Notes under the pieces: generated by a model
What the model saw: the letters and a program-made list of their open reading frames with translations, nothing else
What the model was told of the DNA's origin: nothing
Databases searched by the model: none
NCBI GenBank assembly: GCA_035604455.1
Contig: DATNIM010000022.1
Coordinates: 1 to 64,000 of the forward strand
DNA length: 64,000 nt
Direction: 5' to 3'
Origin: AG25 sp035604455
Lineage (GTDB): Bacteria > Gemmatimonadota > Gemmatimonadetes > Gemmatimonadales > GWC2-71-9
Shown here: positions 30,137 to 38,360 of the stretch, in pieces
Layout of the letters: each line of letters opens with the position of its first letter
How positions within the stretch are numbered: the first letter of the stretch is position 1
Program-made: the position numbers and the translations under genes

Positions 30137-31045
30137 CTAGAGGGGAATGAGCTGGGCGATGAGGTCGGCGCGCGTGAGGATGCCCACGACCTTGCCGTCC
30201 CGCAAGACCGGAAAGGTGTCGGCGTGCTTCGTGTTCATCAGGTTCGCGGCGTCCCCGAGCACCTGGTCCTCGGCGAGGCACAGGACCATGCGCGCCATCA
30301 GGTCGCGCACGGGGAGCTGGTCGAGCGGCACCGAGCCCCGTTGCAGCTGCGTGCGAGTGGGCGCGCGGAACTCACCACTCTTCGTCCGCTGTAGATAGGC
30401 GGGCGTCAGCACCCGCAAGAGCTCGCGCTCCCCGACGACGCCGAGCAGCGTCCCGGAGTCGTCCACCACGGGCAGCGCCGCGAGCCCGCGCTCGACCATC
30501 AGACGGGCCGCGGTCCCGAGGTCCATGTCCGGCCCTACCGTCACGACCGTCGTGACCATCACGTCGCGCACGACGCGGTGGCTCGGCAGCTCGAGCGCCG
30601 CGAACCCCGGGAGACGGACGACATCGTCCGGCGTGCGGGCCTGGGCGAGGGCGCGCGCCGTCTCGGGATCCGAGAGCACGCGCGCGAACGCGCCCATCAC
30701 CTGCAGGTAGGTCGCCGTCTCGCGGGGCGGCGCGATCACGAGGATCACGATCCGCGCGGCGCGGTTCGGGTCGCGTTCCCAGGGGATCGGCGCCGGAGCG
30801 ACGCCGAGCGCCGCGACGAGGGTCCGGACGGCTTCGGTCCGGAAGTGGGGCAGAAACGCCTGCTCGCCCACCGTCACCAGGTCCTCGGGCCACGCGTTTT
30901 CCATCACCGCGCGGAACCGGTTCGGCTCGGCCACGGCCCCGGTCTGGACGAGGCGGGCCGCGAGCTCTTCGGTGGCGCCCTTCACCGTCGTCGCTTGCAG
31001 CGGGACGATCACGTGGCTCGGGAGCAGCACGTCGCGCAGGTTCAC
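30137..31045 (-). CDS. EIIA-like domain fused to a CBS pair
   Basis: A 302-residue soluble protein. Residues 1-150 resemble a PTS EIIA (fructose/nitrogen type) domain: VNLRDVLLPSHVIVPLQATTV-like start, then LVTVGEQAFLPHFRTEAV, where His67 matches the phosphorylated histidine position, followed by ILVIAPPRETATYLQVMGAF. Residues 160-302 form two CBS motifs (VRDVMVTTVVTVGPDMDL and VRDLMARMVLCLAEDQVL), which usually bind adenine nucleotides. No PTS permease or HPr is near. The GTG start overlaps the sucD stop (GTGA) and ndk follows, so it is probably an energy- or phosphorylation-responsive regulator linked to succinyl-CoA synthetase. That role is inference. Confidence 0.8.
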   Translation of the reverse strand: MNLRDVLLPSHVIVPLQATTVKGATEELAARLVQTGAVAEPNRFRAVMENAWPEDLVTVGEQAFLPHFRTEAVRTLVAALGVAPAPIPWERDPNRAARIVILVIAPPRETATYLQVMGAFARVLSDPETARALAQARTPDDVVRLPGFAALELPSHRVVRDVMVTTVVTVGPDMDLGTAARLMVERGLAALPVVDDSGTLLGVVGERELLRVLTPAYLQRTKSGEFRAPTRTQLQRGSVPLDQLPVRDLMARMVLCLAEDQVLGDAANLMNTKHADTFPVLRDGKVVGILTRADLIAQLIPL

Positions 31046-31908
31046 AGGCGGGCCTGGAGCAACGGGACCACGTCGGCCGGGCGGCGCATGACCGCGACCC
31101 CGGCGTCCTCCAACGCGCGAATCTTTTCGGCCGCGCTCGCCGCGGCCCCCGAGACGATGGCGCCCGCGTGGCCCATGCGCCGGCCCGGCGGCGCCGTCTG
31201 CCCCGCGATGAAACCGACCACGGGCTTCCGCATCGACCGTCGCGCGAAGGCAGCCGCCTCCTGCTCGGCGCTCCCGCCGATTTCGCCGATCAGCACGACC
31301 GCTTCGGTGGCACCGTCCGCCTCGAACAGCGCGAGGCAGTCGATGAAGCTCGTGCCCGTGATCGGGTCGCCGCCGATGCCGATGCAGGTCGACTGTCCCA
31401 GGCCGTGACTCGTGAGCTGGTGCACGATCTCGTAGGTGAGCGTCCCGCTGCGGGACACGACGCCGATCGGGCCCCGCACGCAGATCTGGCCCGGGACAAT
31501 GCCGATCTTCGTCTCGCCCGGGACGATGAGCCCGGGACAGTTCGGGCCGATCAGGCGGACGCCCCGCTCGGCGAGAAACGGGAGCACCAGGGTCATCTCG
31601 AGGACCGGGATGCCTTCCGTGATGCATACGACGAGGCCGATCCCCGCGTCCGCGGCCTCGAAGATCGCCGATATCGCGCTCGCTGCGGGCACGTAAATCA
31701 CACTCGCCGTCGGATGTGTCGCCCGGACGGCGTCTTGCACCGTGTCGAACACCGGGACCCCGTCCATGGTCGAGCCGCCCTTCCCCGGCGTCACCCCGGC
31801 TACGATGCGGGTGCCGTAGGCGAGCATCTGGCGCGTGTGGAAGGCGCCGTCGCGACCCGTGATGCCCTGGACGAGCACGCGCGTCTCGGCCGAGGCGAGG
31901 ACGCTCAT
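31042..31908 (-). CDS. sucD: Succinyl-CoA synthetase alpha subunit
   Basis: A 288-residue subunit that binds CoA and carries the phosphohistidine. Seen: VLVQGITGRDGAFHTRQM (CoA-binding Rossmann domain), VAGVTPGKGGSTMDGVPVFDT, CITEGIPVLEM, GPNCPGLIVPGETKIGIVPG, SRSGTLTYEIVHQLT, IGGDPITGTSFIDCL and the active-site GRRMGHAGAI with His247. Length matches the family. The ATG overlaps the sucC stop (ATGA). It couples succinyl-CoA hydrolysis to ATP or GTP formation in the TCA cycle. Confidence 0.97.
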   Translation of the reverse strand: MSVLASAETRVLVQGITGRDGAFHTRQMLAYGTRIVAGVTPGKGGSTMDGVPVFDTVQDAVRATHPTASVIYVPAASAISAIFEAADAGIGLVVCITEGIPVLEMTLVLPFLAERGVRLIGPNCPGLIVPGETKIGIVPGQICVRGPIGVVSRSGTLTYEIVHQLTSHGLGQSTCIGIGGDPITGTSFIDCLALFEADGATEAVVLIGEIGGSAEQEAAAFARRSMRKPVVGFIAGQTAPPGRRMGHAGAIVSGAAASAAEKIRALEDAGVAVMRRPADVVPLLQARL

Positions 31909-33035
31909 CGCGCGAGCGCCACCGCGTGCTCGACCGCCTCGTCCATGTCGGTGTCCGCCCGGAACCCGGCTTGCGTGAGAATGCGTATCGCCTCGTCTTC
32001 GTTGGTCCCCGTGAGGCGGATCACGAGCGGCACGCGTCGGTGGAACTGCTCGGTCGCGCGCACGATCCCGGTCGCCACGTCGTCGCACCGCGTGATCCCG
32101 CCGAAGATGTTGAACAGGATGACGCGTACGGCGGGGTCCGCAGTGATGATGTCGAGCGCCGCGACGACCTTCTCGGGGCTCGAGCTGCCGCCGATGTCGA
32201 GGAAATTCGCCGGGCTCCCGCCGTAGAACCGGACGAGATCCATCGTCGCCATAGCGAGCCCCGCGCCGTTCACGCAGCATCCGACCGACCCGTCGAGCTT
32301 GATGAAGGACAGCCCGGCGGCGCGCGCCTGGGCGTCGGCCGCGGACTCGGCCGAAGCGTCGCGCAGGGCTTCGAGCTCGGGGTGGCGGCTGAGCTCGTTG
32401 TCGTCGATCACGATTTTCGAGTCGAGGGCCACGAGCCGTCCCCCGCCGTCGGTGGCGAGCGGGTTGATCTCCGCGAGCGACGCCCCAACTTCCCAGAACG
32501 TGTTCGCGAGCGCGTGCATGATCGCCGCCCCCGCGCGGACGTGCACGAGGTCTCGGTAGAGCGCGAACGCCAACCCCATCGCCTGGTGGGGGAGCAGGCC
32601 ATAGCGCGGATCGATGAGCGCGCGATGCACGCGTTCGGGGGTCGCGGCCGCCACTTCCTCGATGTCCACGCCGCCCGCCGGGCTCGCGATGAGCACCGGC
32701 CGCGCCGCCGCGCGGTCTAGGGTGACGCCGAGATACGCCTCGGACTGGACGCTCGCCGCGGCCACGAGGAGCACACGGCGCACGGCGAGCCCCTGGAGCG
32801 TCATGCCGAGGATCGCCTCGGCCGCCCGGGCGGCCTCCTCCGGCCCGGCCGCGCGCCGCACGGCGCCCGCCTTACCCCGTCCGCCCGCGTGCACCTGCGC
32901 CTTGACCACGACGGGCCCGCCGAGCCGGCGCGCCACCGCGGCCGCTTCCTCCGGGCTCGCCGCGAGACCGCCCGGCAGGAACGGCACGCCGCGCCGCTCG
33001 AGCAGGTCGCGAGCTTGGTATTCGTGCAGGTTCAC
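31905..33035 (-). CDS. sucC: Succinyl-CoA synthetase beta subunit
   Basis: A 376-residue ATP-grasp subunit. Start MNLHEYQARDLLERRGVPF is diagnostic. Further: VVVKAQVHAGGRGKAGAV, VDIEEVAAATPE, LAEINPLATDGGGRLVALDSKIVIDDN (metal- and nucleotide-binding) and LDIGGSSSPEKVVAAL with FNIFGGITRCDDVATGIV (grasping the phosphohistidine loop). The GTG start has no visible ribosome-binding site. A TTGACC at 33083-33078 might be a -35 element, but no good -10 goes with it. First gene of sucC-sucD-EIIA/CBS-ndk. Confidence 0.97.
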   Translation of the reverse strand: MNLHEYQARDLLERRGVPFLPGGLAASPEEAAAVARRLGGPVVVKAQVHAGGRGKAGAVRRAAGPEEAARAAEAILGMTLQGLAVRRVLLVAAASVQSEAYLGVTLDRAAARPVLIASPAGGVDIEEVAAATPERVHRALIDPRYGLLPHQAMGLAFALYRDLVHVRAGAAIMHALANTFWEVGASLAEINPLATDGGGRLVALDSKIVIDDNELSRHPELEALRDASAESAADAQARAAGLSFIKLDGSVGCCVNGAGLAMATMDLVRFYGGSPANFLDIGGSSSPEKVVAALDIITADPAVRVILFNIFGGITRCDDVATGIVRATEQFHRRVPLVIRLTGTNEDEAIRILTQAGFRADTDMDEAVEHAVALAR

Positions 33036-33092
33036 GGGGGGACGGCCGGGCGAGGGTTACGCAGGTCGAGCGACGGAGGTCAAGCGGCGAAC

Positions 33093-35462
33093 CTAGCGCG
33101 CCCTCTCAGGGGGAGCAAGCAGACGACGCAGCCCGAGGACGCGCTCGAGCTCGTCGTAGCGGTGCGCGAACGTGACCAGGTCGCCCGTGGCGAGCGCGCT
33201 GTCCGCTTCCGCGGCGAGCCGCCGCGCGAGCCCGAAGCGGCCGGCGAGCGACGTGTCCCCGGGCACCGGCCGCGCGCCCCCGGCGAGGAGCGCGCGCAGC
33301 GCCGCGTCGGCCGTGGGTCCCTGGCCCTCGCGGTCGCCCCAGGTCAGGTACACCTGATTCACGCCCTTGGGGACACCCGTCGCAGGTTCGTCGAAGAGCG
33401 CCTGCTCGGTGAAGAGCCCGCCGTCCGCGCTCCACAGCCGGAGGAGCCCCGGTGCCGTTTCCGGCGAGCCGAGCAGTTCGGCCGGGCTGCGCACCGGCGT
33501 CGCCGGGCTCCACACGTAGAGCTCGGGGCCGGCGGGGGTCATCGTACCGGCGAGCAGCGCGGCGAGCGCGGGCGGTGTCCCGGACTCGAATCCCACGGCC
33601 GTCCATAGCCTTGGCGTCGAGTCACCGGGGAGCGGAGCGGCAAGCTCGTAGGGTTCGCGCAGAATCCGCCACGGCGCCGAATCCGCGTGCGCCCGCTCGA
33701 GCGCGGCCGCGGCCATCCGGAAGGCGGTGCCCGGAAAGGGCAGCGCGGTCGCGAGTCCCTGGGGCAGCGCGGTGGTCGGATGAATGAGCGGGGCGAAGAG
33801 CCGCGCCCACGTCGTGGCCAGCGAATCAGCGCCCGGGGCCACGTAGATCGTCGTCGCTCCGGTCGCGGCCTGAACCGTGCCGATCAGGCCGAGGTGGACG
33901 TAGCGCACCAGGTGATCAGAGCCCGGCCACGGCAGGGCCCGCGCCAGCGGGAACCCGTCGCTCGTCAGGTACCCGTAGGAGACCCAAAGAAGCGCGCTGT
34001 CCACGATCACGGGGAACGGCGTCGCGAAGTTGGCGAACGGCGCAAGACGCCCCAGACGGTCGCTCACGTCGCGCCGCCAGACGAGTAAGCGGTCGGAGGC
34101 GTGCAGGATCTCCGGGCGTTGGAGCACCCAGGCGAACGCCCCGCGCTCCCACCACTGGTTGAGCGCAATGGTGGTCGGTCTGAGCGCGGGCACCTGCGGC
34201 GATGCGAGGGCGAAGTCGTCGAAGCCCGGACCGAACGAGAACATCGAGTCCCGCGTGGGCGCCGGGCGCACGGCGAGACTCGAGTCGAGCTCCGTCACGA
34301 GCGTCGCGGTCCCCTCGTCGCGATCGAGACCCGGGTGCGAGCCCGCCGGGGTGGACACGACGAGCCACGTGGTGCGCTCGTTTTCGGGCCGTGTGAGCGC
34401 AGCCGCGACGCGCCCGGCCCGCGCGGCGACGGCCGCGATCCGGGACGCGTCCCAGGCAGGCATCGCGGCGATTGCCTGAGCGGCGCTCGGGAACCCGCTC
34501 GGCCAAGGCTCCTGCCGCCAGTCGCCCCCGAAGGCGCGCTCCTCGAGCCGTGCCCGCTCGGCGTCAAGCGCGCTCGGCCCCCGGCCGACGCTCAGCGCCG
34601 CCACGTTCGCCGCGGCGAGCGCCACTACGAGGATCGCCCACGCGGCGAGCATCGGTTCGGAGCGCTCCCGCAGCACCCACCACAGGCTCGCCAACCCCGC
34701 CACCACGCTCCAGCCCGCGATCAGCCGCGCCCCCACGATCCGCACTCCGAGCGCGGCCGGATCGGCCCAGCTGCGGATCCCTGCCACGGCGCGCGCGGGG
34801 TCCAGGGTCGCGCCCCAGACGCAAACGGCGGCGAGCATAGCGAGCAGCAGGCCAAGATGGGCGCGGGCGTTGGCGCTCGCCGTCGGCCGCCACCCGCGGA
34901 GCTTGAGCGACCCGATGCTCGTGTAGAGCAGGCCCGTGATCCCGAGTGCCGTGAGGGTCGCCACGAGGGCGAAGCGCTCGCACGTCACCGCCCAAGGCAG
35001 CTCCGCGACATAGTAGCCCAAGTCGCGGGACAGCACGGGGTCTGAGACGCCGAAACGAGGTGGGTGCGCCGCGAGGTCCGCGCGGAGCCACCAGTCACTG
35101 GACCCGATGCCGAGGCCGAGGCCGTAGAGGACACCGAGCGTGAGCGTGGCGCCGAGCAGCACGCGGTGGGGCACTTCTTCCACGATTTCGAGGTCGCCCA
35201 GGCGCCGGGGAAGCTGGACCGACCCAATGGTCCGGTAGACGCGGTAGAGGTGTCCGATGCCCCAGGCGACCGCGACGAGCAGGACCACGCCGTGCACCAG
35301 CCGCCCCATGTCGCGCATGGTGAGATACACGTTGCCGCCCGCGACGCTCGCCGCCCAGGCGCGCTCCGTGACCTCCATCGCGCTCCAGCGGCCGCCGACG
35401 AGCACGGCGACGACGGCGGCGAGTCCAACGAGCAGGGCGCCGCGCCGCCGCGCCGGAGTCAC
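33093..35462 (-). CDS. UPF0182-like membrane protein
   Basis: A 789-residue protein with about seven membrane helices in the first ~320 residues (for example GALLVGLAAVVAVLVGG, GVVLLVAVAWGIGHLY, VLLGATLTLGVLYGLGLGI and FALVATLTALGITGLLY) and a large non-cytoplasmic part after that. Layout and segments such as DPVLSRDLGYYVAELPW and LLYTSIGSLKLRGWRPT resemble UPF0182 (COG1615), whose function is unknown. In the C-terminal part, NQVYLTWGDREGQGPT also fits. It is shorter than many family members (~900). The GTG start overlaps the manB-like stop (GTGA), so it is translationally tied to that gene at the end of the nuo transcript. Confidence 0.8.
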   Translation of the reverse strand: MTPARRRGALLVGLAAVVAVLVGGRWSAMEVTERAWAASVAGGNVYLTMRDMGRLVHGVVLLVAVAWGIGHLYRVYRTIGSVQLPRRLGDLEIVEEVPHRVLLGATLTLGVLYGLGLGIGSSDWWLRADLAAHPPRFGVSDPVLSRDLGYYVAELPWAVTCERFALVATLTALGITGLLYTSIGSLKLRGWRPTASANARAHLGLLLAMLAAVCVWGATLDPARAVAGIRSWADPAALGVRIVGARLIAGWSVVAGLASLWWVLRERSEPMLAAWAILVVALAAANVAALSVGRGPSALDAERARLEERAFGGDWRQEPWPSGFPSAAQAIAAMPAWDASRIAAVAARAGRVAAALTRPENERTTWLVVSTPAGSHPGLDRDEGTATLVTELDSSLAVRPAPTRDSMFSFGPGFDDFALASPQVPALRPTTIALNQWWERGAFAWVLQRPEILHASDRLLVWRRDVSDRLGRLAPFANFATPFPVIVDSALLWVSYGYLTSDGFPLARALPWPGSDHLVRYVHLGLIGTVQAATGATTIYVAPGADSLATTWARLFAPLIHPTTALPQGLATALPFPGTAFRMAAAALERAHADSAPWRILREPYELAAPLPGDSTPRLWTAVGFESGTPPALAALLAGTMTPAGPELYVWSPATPVRSPAELLGSPETAPGLLRLWSADGGLFTEQALFDEPATGVPKGVNQVYLTWGDREGQGPTADAALRALLAGGARPVPGDTSLAGRFGLARRLAAEADSALATGDLVTFAHRYDELERVLGLRRLLAPPERAR

Positions 35463-36844
35463 ACCGAGACGCCCGCCCCTTTGAGCCACGCTGCGAGCTC
35501 ACCCCGGTTCCGAGTCAGGAGCTCCTCGGTGGGGGCTTCGAACCGGAGCACGAGGACCGGCTGCGTGTTCGAGGCGCGGAGCAGGCCCCACCCCTGCGGG
35601 AAGCGGATGCGGGCCCCGTCCAGGCGCGAAACCGGATAGCGCGCGCCGAAATAGTCGGCTGCCGCCGCCACCACCGCGAACTTCCGCTCGTCCGGACACT
35701 CGATCCGGATCTCGGGCGTCGTCACCGTCGGGGGGAGCGGGCCGAGCAGCGCCGAGAGCGGACCCGCCTGGCGCGCCAGCGCGTGCAACAGCCGGGCGGC
35801 CGCGAACAGCGCGTCGTCGAACCCGTACCAGTCGCCGCCGAAGAACATGTGCCCGCTCATCTCGCCCGCGAGTGGCGCGTGGAGCTCCTTCATCTTCTGC
35901 TTGATGAGGGAATGACCCGTCTTCCACATCACGGGCTCGAGGCCCACCCGCTCGAGCTCCTGAGGCAGGACTTCCGAGCACTTGACGTCGAAGATCACCG
36001 GGTGCCGCGGGCCCTGACGCAACGCGAGATCGCGTCCGAAGAGGATCAAGAGCTGGTCGCCCACCACGATGTGCCCCGCTTCGTCCACGGCGCCGATCCG
36101 GTCCCCGTCCCCGTCGAAGGCGATCCCGATCTCGGCGCGCTCCTTTTTCACGGCCGCTTGGAGATCGACCAGGTTTTCGGGGACGGTGGGATCGGGATGG
36201 TGGTTCGGAAACGTCCCATCCGACTCCGCGAACAGCGCCGTGATCTCGGCCCCGAGCGCGCGGAGCGTCTCGACCGCGACGAGACTCGTGACGCCGTTAC
36301 CGCAATCGACCACCGCGCGGACCCGTCGAGCGAGCGGCGCGTTGTGCGAAACGATCGCGTCGCGGTAGCGCCGGAGGATGTCTGGGGTCGTCTCGGCCGA
36401 TCCCCCCGGGAGGGGCGGCGTGCCCCCGCCGGCTATGAGCTCGCGCAACGCCTGGATCGCTTCCCCGTACACGGCTTCGCCCTGGAGCACCATCTTGAAC
36501 CCGTTGAACTCGGGCGGATTGTGCGATCCCGTGACCTGGACGCCGCCGTCCACCGGCAGGGTGTGCGTCGCGAAATAGAGGGCGGGAGTGGGCACCATGC
36601 CGACGTCAATCACGCGGGCGCCCGCGTCGACGAGACCCCGCACCAGCGCCGGTGCGAGGTCGGAGCCCGACGGTCGGTTGTCGCGACCCACGGCCACCCG
36701 GGCCGCGCGCCCCAGGCGCTCCGTCGCCCACGTGGCGAACGCCAACCCGATCGCGCGCGCCGCCTCGGGCGTGAGCTGGTTGCCCACGGTGCCCCGGATG
36801 TCGTATTCGCGGAAGATGACGGGCGGGAGGTACGTGGTAGTCAT
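35459..36844 (-). CDS. Phosphomannomutase/phosphoglucomutase
   Basis: A 461-residue alpha-D-phosphohexomutase of the PMM/PGM (AlgC/ManB) type, interconverting hexose-1- and hexose-6-phosphates for glycan precursors. Phosphoserine Ser107 in QVTGSHNPPEFNGFKM, metal loop DGDGDR at 244-249, sugar-binding GEMSGHMFF, and phosphate-binding LLRASNTQPVLVLRFEA. The start YLPPVIFREYDIRGTVG is typical of PMM/PGM. The ATG lies 4 bases after the nuoN stop, so it is read with the nuo operon. Mannose versus glucose preference cannot be fixed from sequence. Confidence 0.93.
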   Translation of the reverse strand: MTTTYLPPVIFREYDIRGTVGNQLTPEAARAIGLAFATWATERLGRAARVAVGRDNRPSGSDLAPALVRGLVDAGARVIDVGMVPTPALYFATHTLPVDGGVQVTGSHNPPEFNGFKMVLQGEAVYGEAIQALRELIAGGGTPPLPGGSAETTPDILRRYRDAIVSHNAPLARRVRAVVDCGNGVTSLVAVETLRALGAEITALFAESDGTFPNHHPDPTVPENLVDLQAAVKKERAEIGIAFDGDGDRIGAVDEAGHIVVGDQLLILFGRDLALRQGPRHPVIFDVKCSEVLPQELERVGLEPVMWKTGHSLIKQKMKELHAPLAGEMSGHMFFGGDWYGFDDALFAAARLLHALARQAGPLSALLGPLPPTVTTPEIRIECPDERKFAVVAAAADYFGARYPVSRLDGARIRFPQGWGLLRASNTQPVLVLRFEAPTEELLTRNRGELAAWLKGAGVSV

Positions 36845-36848
36845 CGCG

Positions 36849-38360
36849 TTAGCGGCCGACGGAAGGGAGGATCGGGGTCTGTGGCGCGCCCAGGCTGCTG
36901 CCGCTCGTGCGCGCCACGTCGAGCGCCCCACCCGGGACGACGCCGAGCACGAGCACCCCGACGATCGCCGCCACGACCACGGCCGCGGGCACGGTCCCGA
37001 GCCGCATGCCCGCGTGGGTGTCGGGTGAGGGCTCGGGCTTCATGTACATCGCCATGATCACCGGCAGATAGTAGCCCGCCGAGATGGCGGTCGCGATGGC
37101 GAGCACGGCCGCGAGCGCCCACTGCCCCGCGCCCGTTGCCGCGACGAGGATGTACCACTTGCCCATGAAGCCCGCAGTTCCAGGAAACCCGAGCAGCGAG
37201 AGCATGCAGATGGCGAGCGCGAGCGCGAGCGCGGGATGGCGGGTGGAGAGGCCGGCTAGGTCGTCGATCCGGACATCCTGCTCCCCGTGGCGGCCTTTCG
37301 CCGCGAGCAACGCGAACACCGCGAGCGTCGCGAGCACGTAGGCGAGTAGATAGAAGAGCACCGCGGCCGAGCCGAGCGGCGTGCCGGTCGCCACCGCGGC
37401 GAGCAGGTAGCCGGCGTGCGCCACCGACGAGTAGGCGAGCATCCGCTTCACCGTCCGCTGCGCCAGGGCGATCAGGTTCCCGCCGAGCATGGTGAGCACG
37501 GCGAGCCACCAGAGGATCCCGTGCCACGTGGCCACCCCTGCGAACCCCTCGACCAGGATGCGCACCAGCGCCACGAACGCCGCCGCCTTCACGCCCGCGG
37601 CCATGAAAGCCGTGACCGGTGTGGGCGCCCCGTCGTAGACGTCGGGCGCCCACATGTGGAAGGGCACCGCCGCCACCTTGAACCCGAAGCCAATCAAGAG
37701 CAGCCCGAGCCCCAAGAGGAGCATGGGACTGTGCCCGAGCCCGAGGATACGCACCTGGGTGCCGAGCAAGGTCAGGTTTGTCGTGGCCGACGCCCCGTAG
37801 GTGAGCGCGATCCCGTAGAGGAGGAACGCCGAGGCAAACGCCCCGATCAAGAAGTACTTGAACGCCGCCTCCGCCGCCTTTGCGCTGCCCCGATCAATCC
37901 CCGTGAGCACATACACGCAAATCGACATGAGCTCGAGCCCGAGGAAGATGACCATCAGGTCGTCGCCCGCGGCCATCAGCATCATGCCGAGCGTCGCGAA
38001 CACGAGGAGCGGATAGAATTCCGGGGCGAGCAGGCCCTCGCGCTCCAGGTAGCCCTGGGACAACAGCACCGTGAGCGCGGCCGTCCCGAGGAACAGCGCG
38101 GTCGCGGCCAGGCGGTAGTCGTCGAGGGCGATCATCGCGGGCGCGCCCACAGGCGTCGCGCGGCGCCACCACAGCCACCAGGTCGCGGCCAGTCCCAGGA
38201 CGAGCGTCGCGAACGCGAGCCCCCCCGCCGCGCGCAGATCGTCGGCCGAGCGGTGACGCGCCGCGACGAGGAGCACGAGCGCGAGCCCGCCCACCGTCAG
38301 GACGAGCTCCGGCAGGAGCGCCACGAGAAGGTCCGGGTAGCTCGCGAGGTCGAGACTCAT
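36849..38360 (-). CDS. nuoN: NADH-quinone oxidoreductase subunit N
   Basis: A 503-residue antiporter-like membrane subunit of complex I, with about 14 helices. Typical segments are GLELMSICVYVLTGI, AAEAAFKYFLIGAFASAFLLYG, KVAAVPFHMWAPDVYDGAPTPVTAFMA (lysine in the helix break), KRMLAYSSVAHAGYLL and LSLLGFPGTAGFMGKWYI. It helps translocate protons across the inner membrane. The ATG overlaps the nuoM stop (ATGA). The C-terminus is about 20 residues longer than the last helix. Confidence 0.96.
   Translation of the reverse strand: MSLDLASYPDLLVALLPELVLTVGGLALVLLVAARHRSADDLRAAGGLAFATLVLGLAATWWLWWRRATPVGAPAMIALDDYRLAATALFLGTAALTVLLSQGYLEREGLLAPEFYPLLVFATLGMMLMAAGDDLMVIFLGLELMSICVYVLTGIDRGSAKAAEAAFKYFLIGAFASAFLLYGIALTYGASATTNLTLLGTQVRILGLGHSPMLLLGLGLLLIGFGFKVAAVPFHMWAPDVYDGAPTPVTAFMAAGVKAAAFVALVRILVEGFAGVATWHGILWWLAVLTMLGGNLIALAQRTVKRMLAYSSVAHAGYLLAAVATGTPLGSAAVLFYLLAYVLATLAVFALLAAKGRHGEQDVRIDDLAGLSTRHPALALALAICMLSLLGFPGTAGFMGKWYILVAATGAGQWALAAVLAIATAISAGYYLPVIMAMYMKPEPSPDTHAGMRLGTVPAAVVVAAIVGVLVLGVVPGGALDVARTSGSSLGAPQTPILPSVGR

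Noticed and set aside
33078..33083. TTGACC upstream of sucC as a promoter -35
   Set aside because: No -10 box at a suitable distance; the following TAACCC is a poor match.
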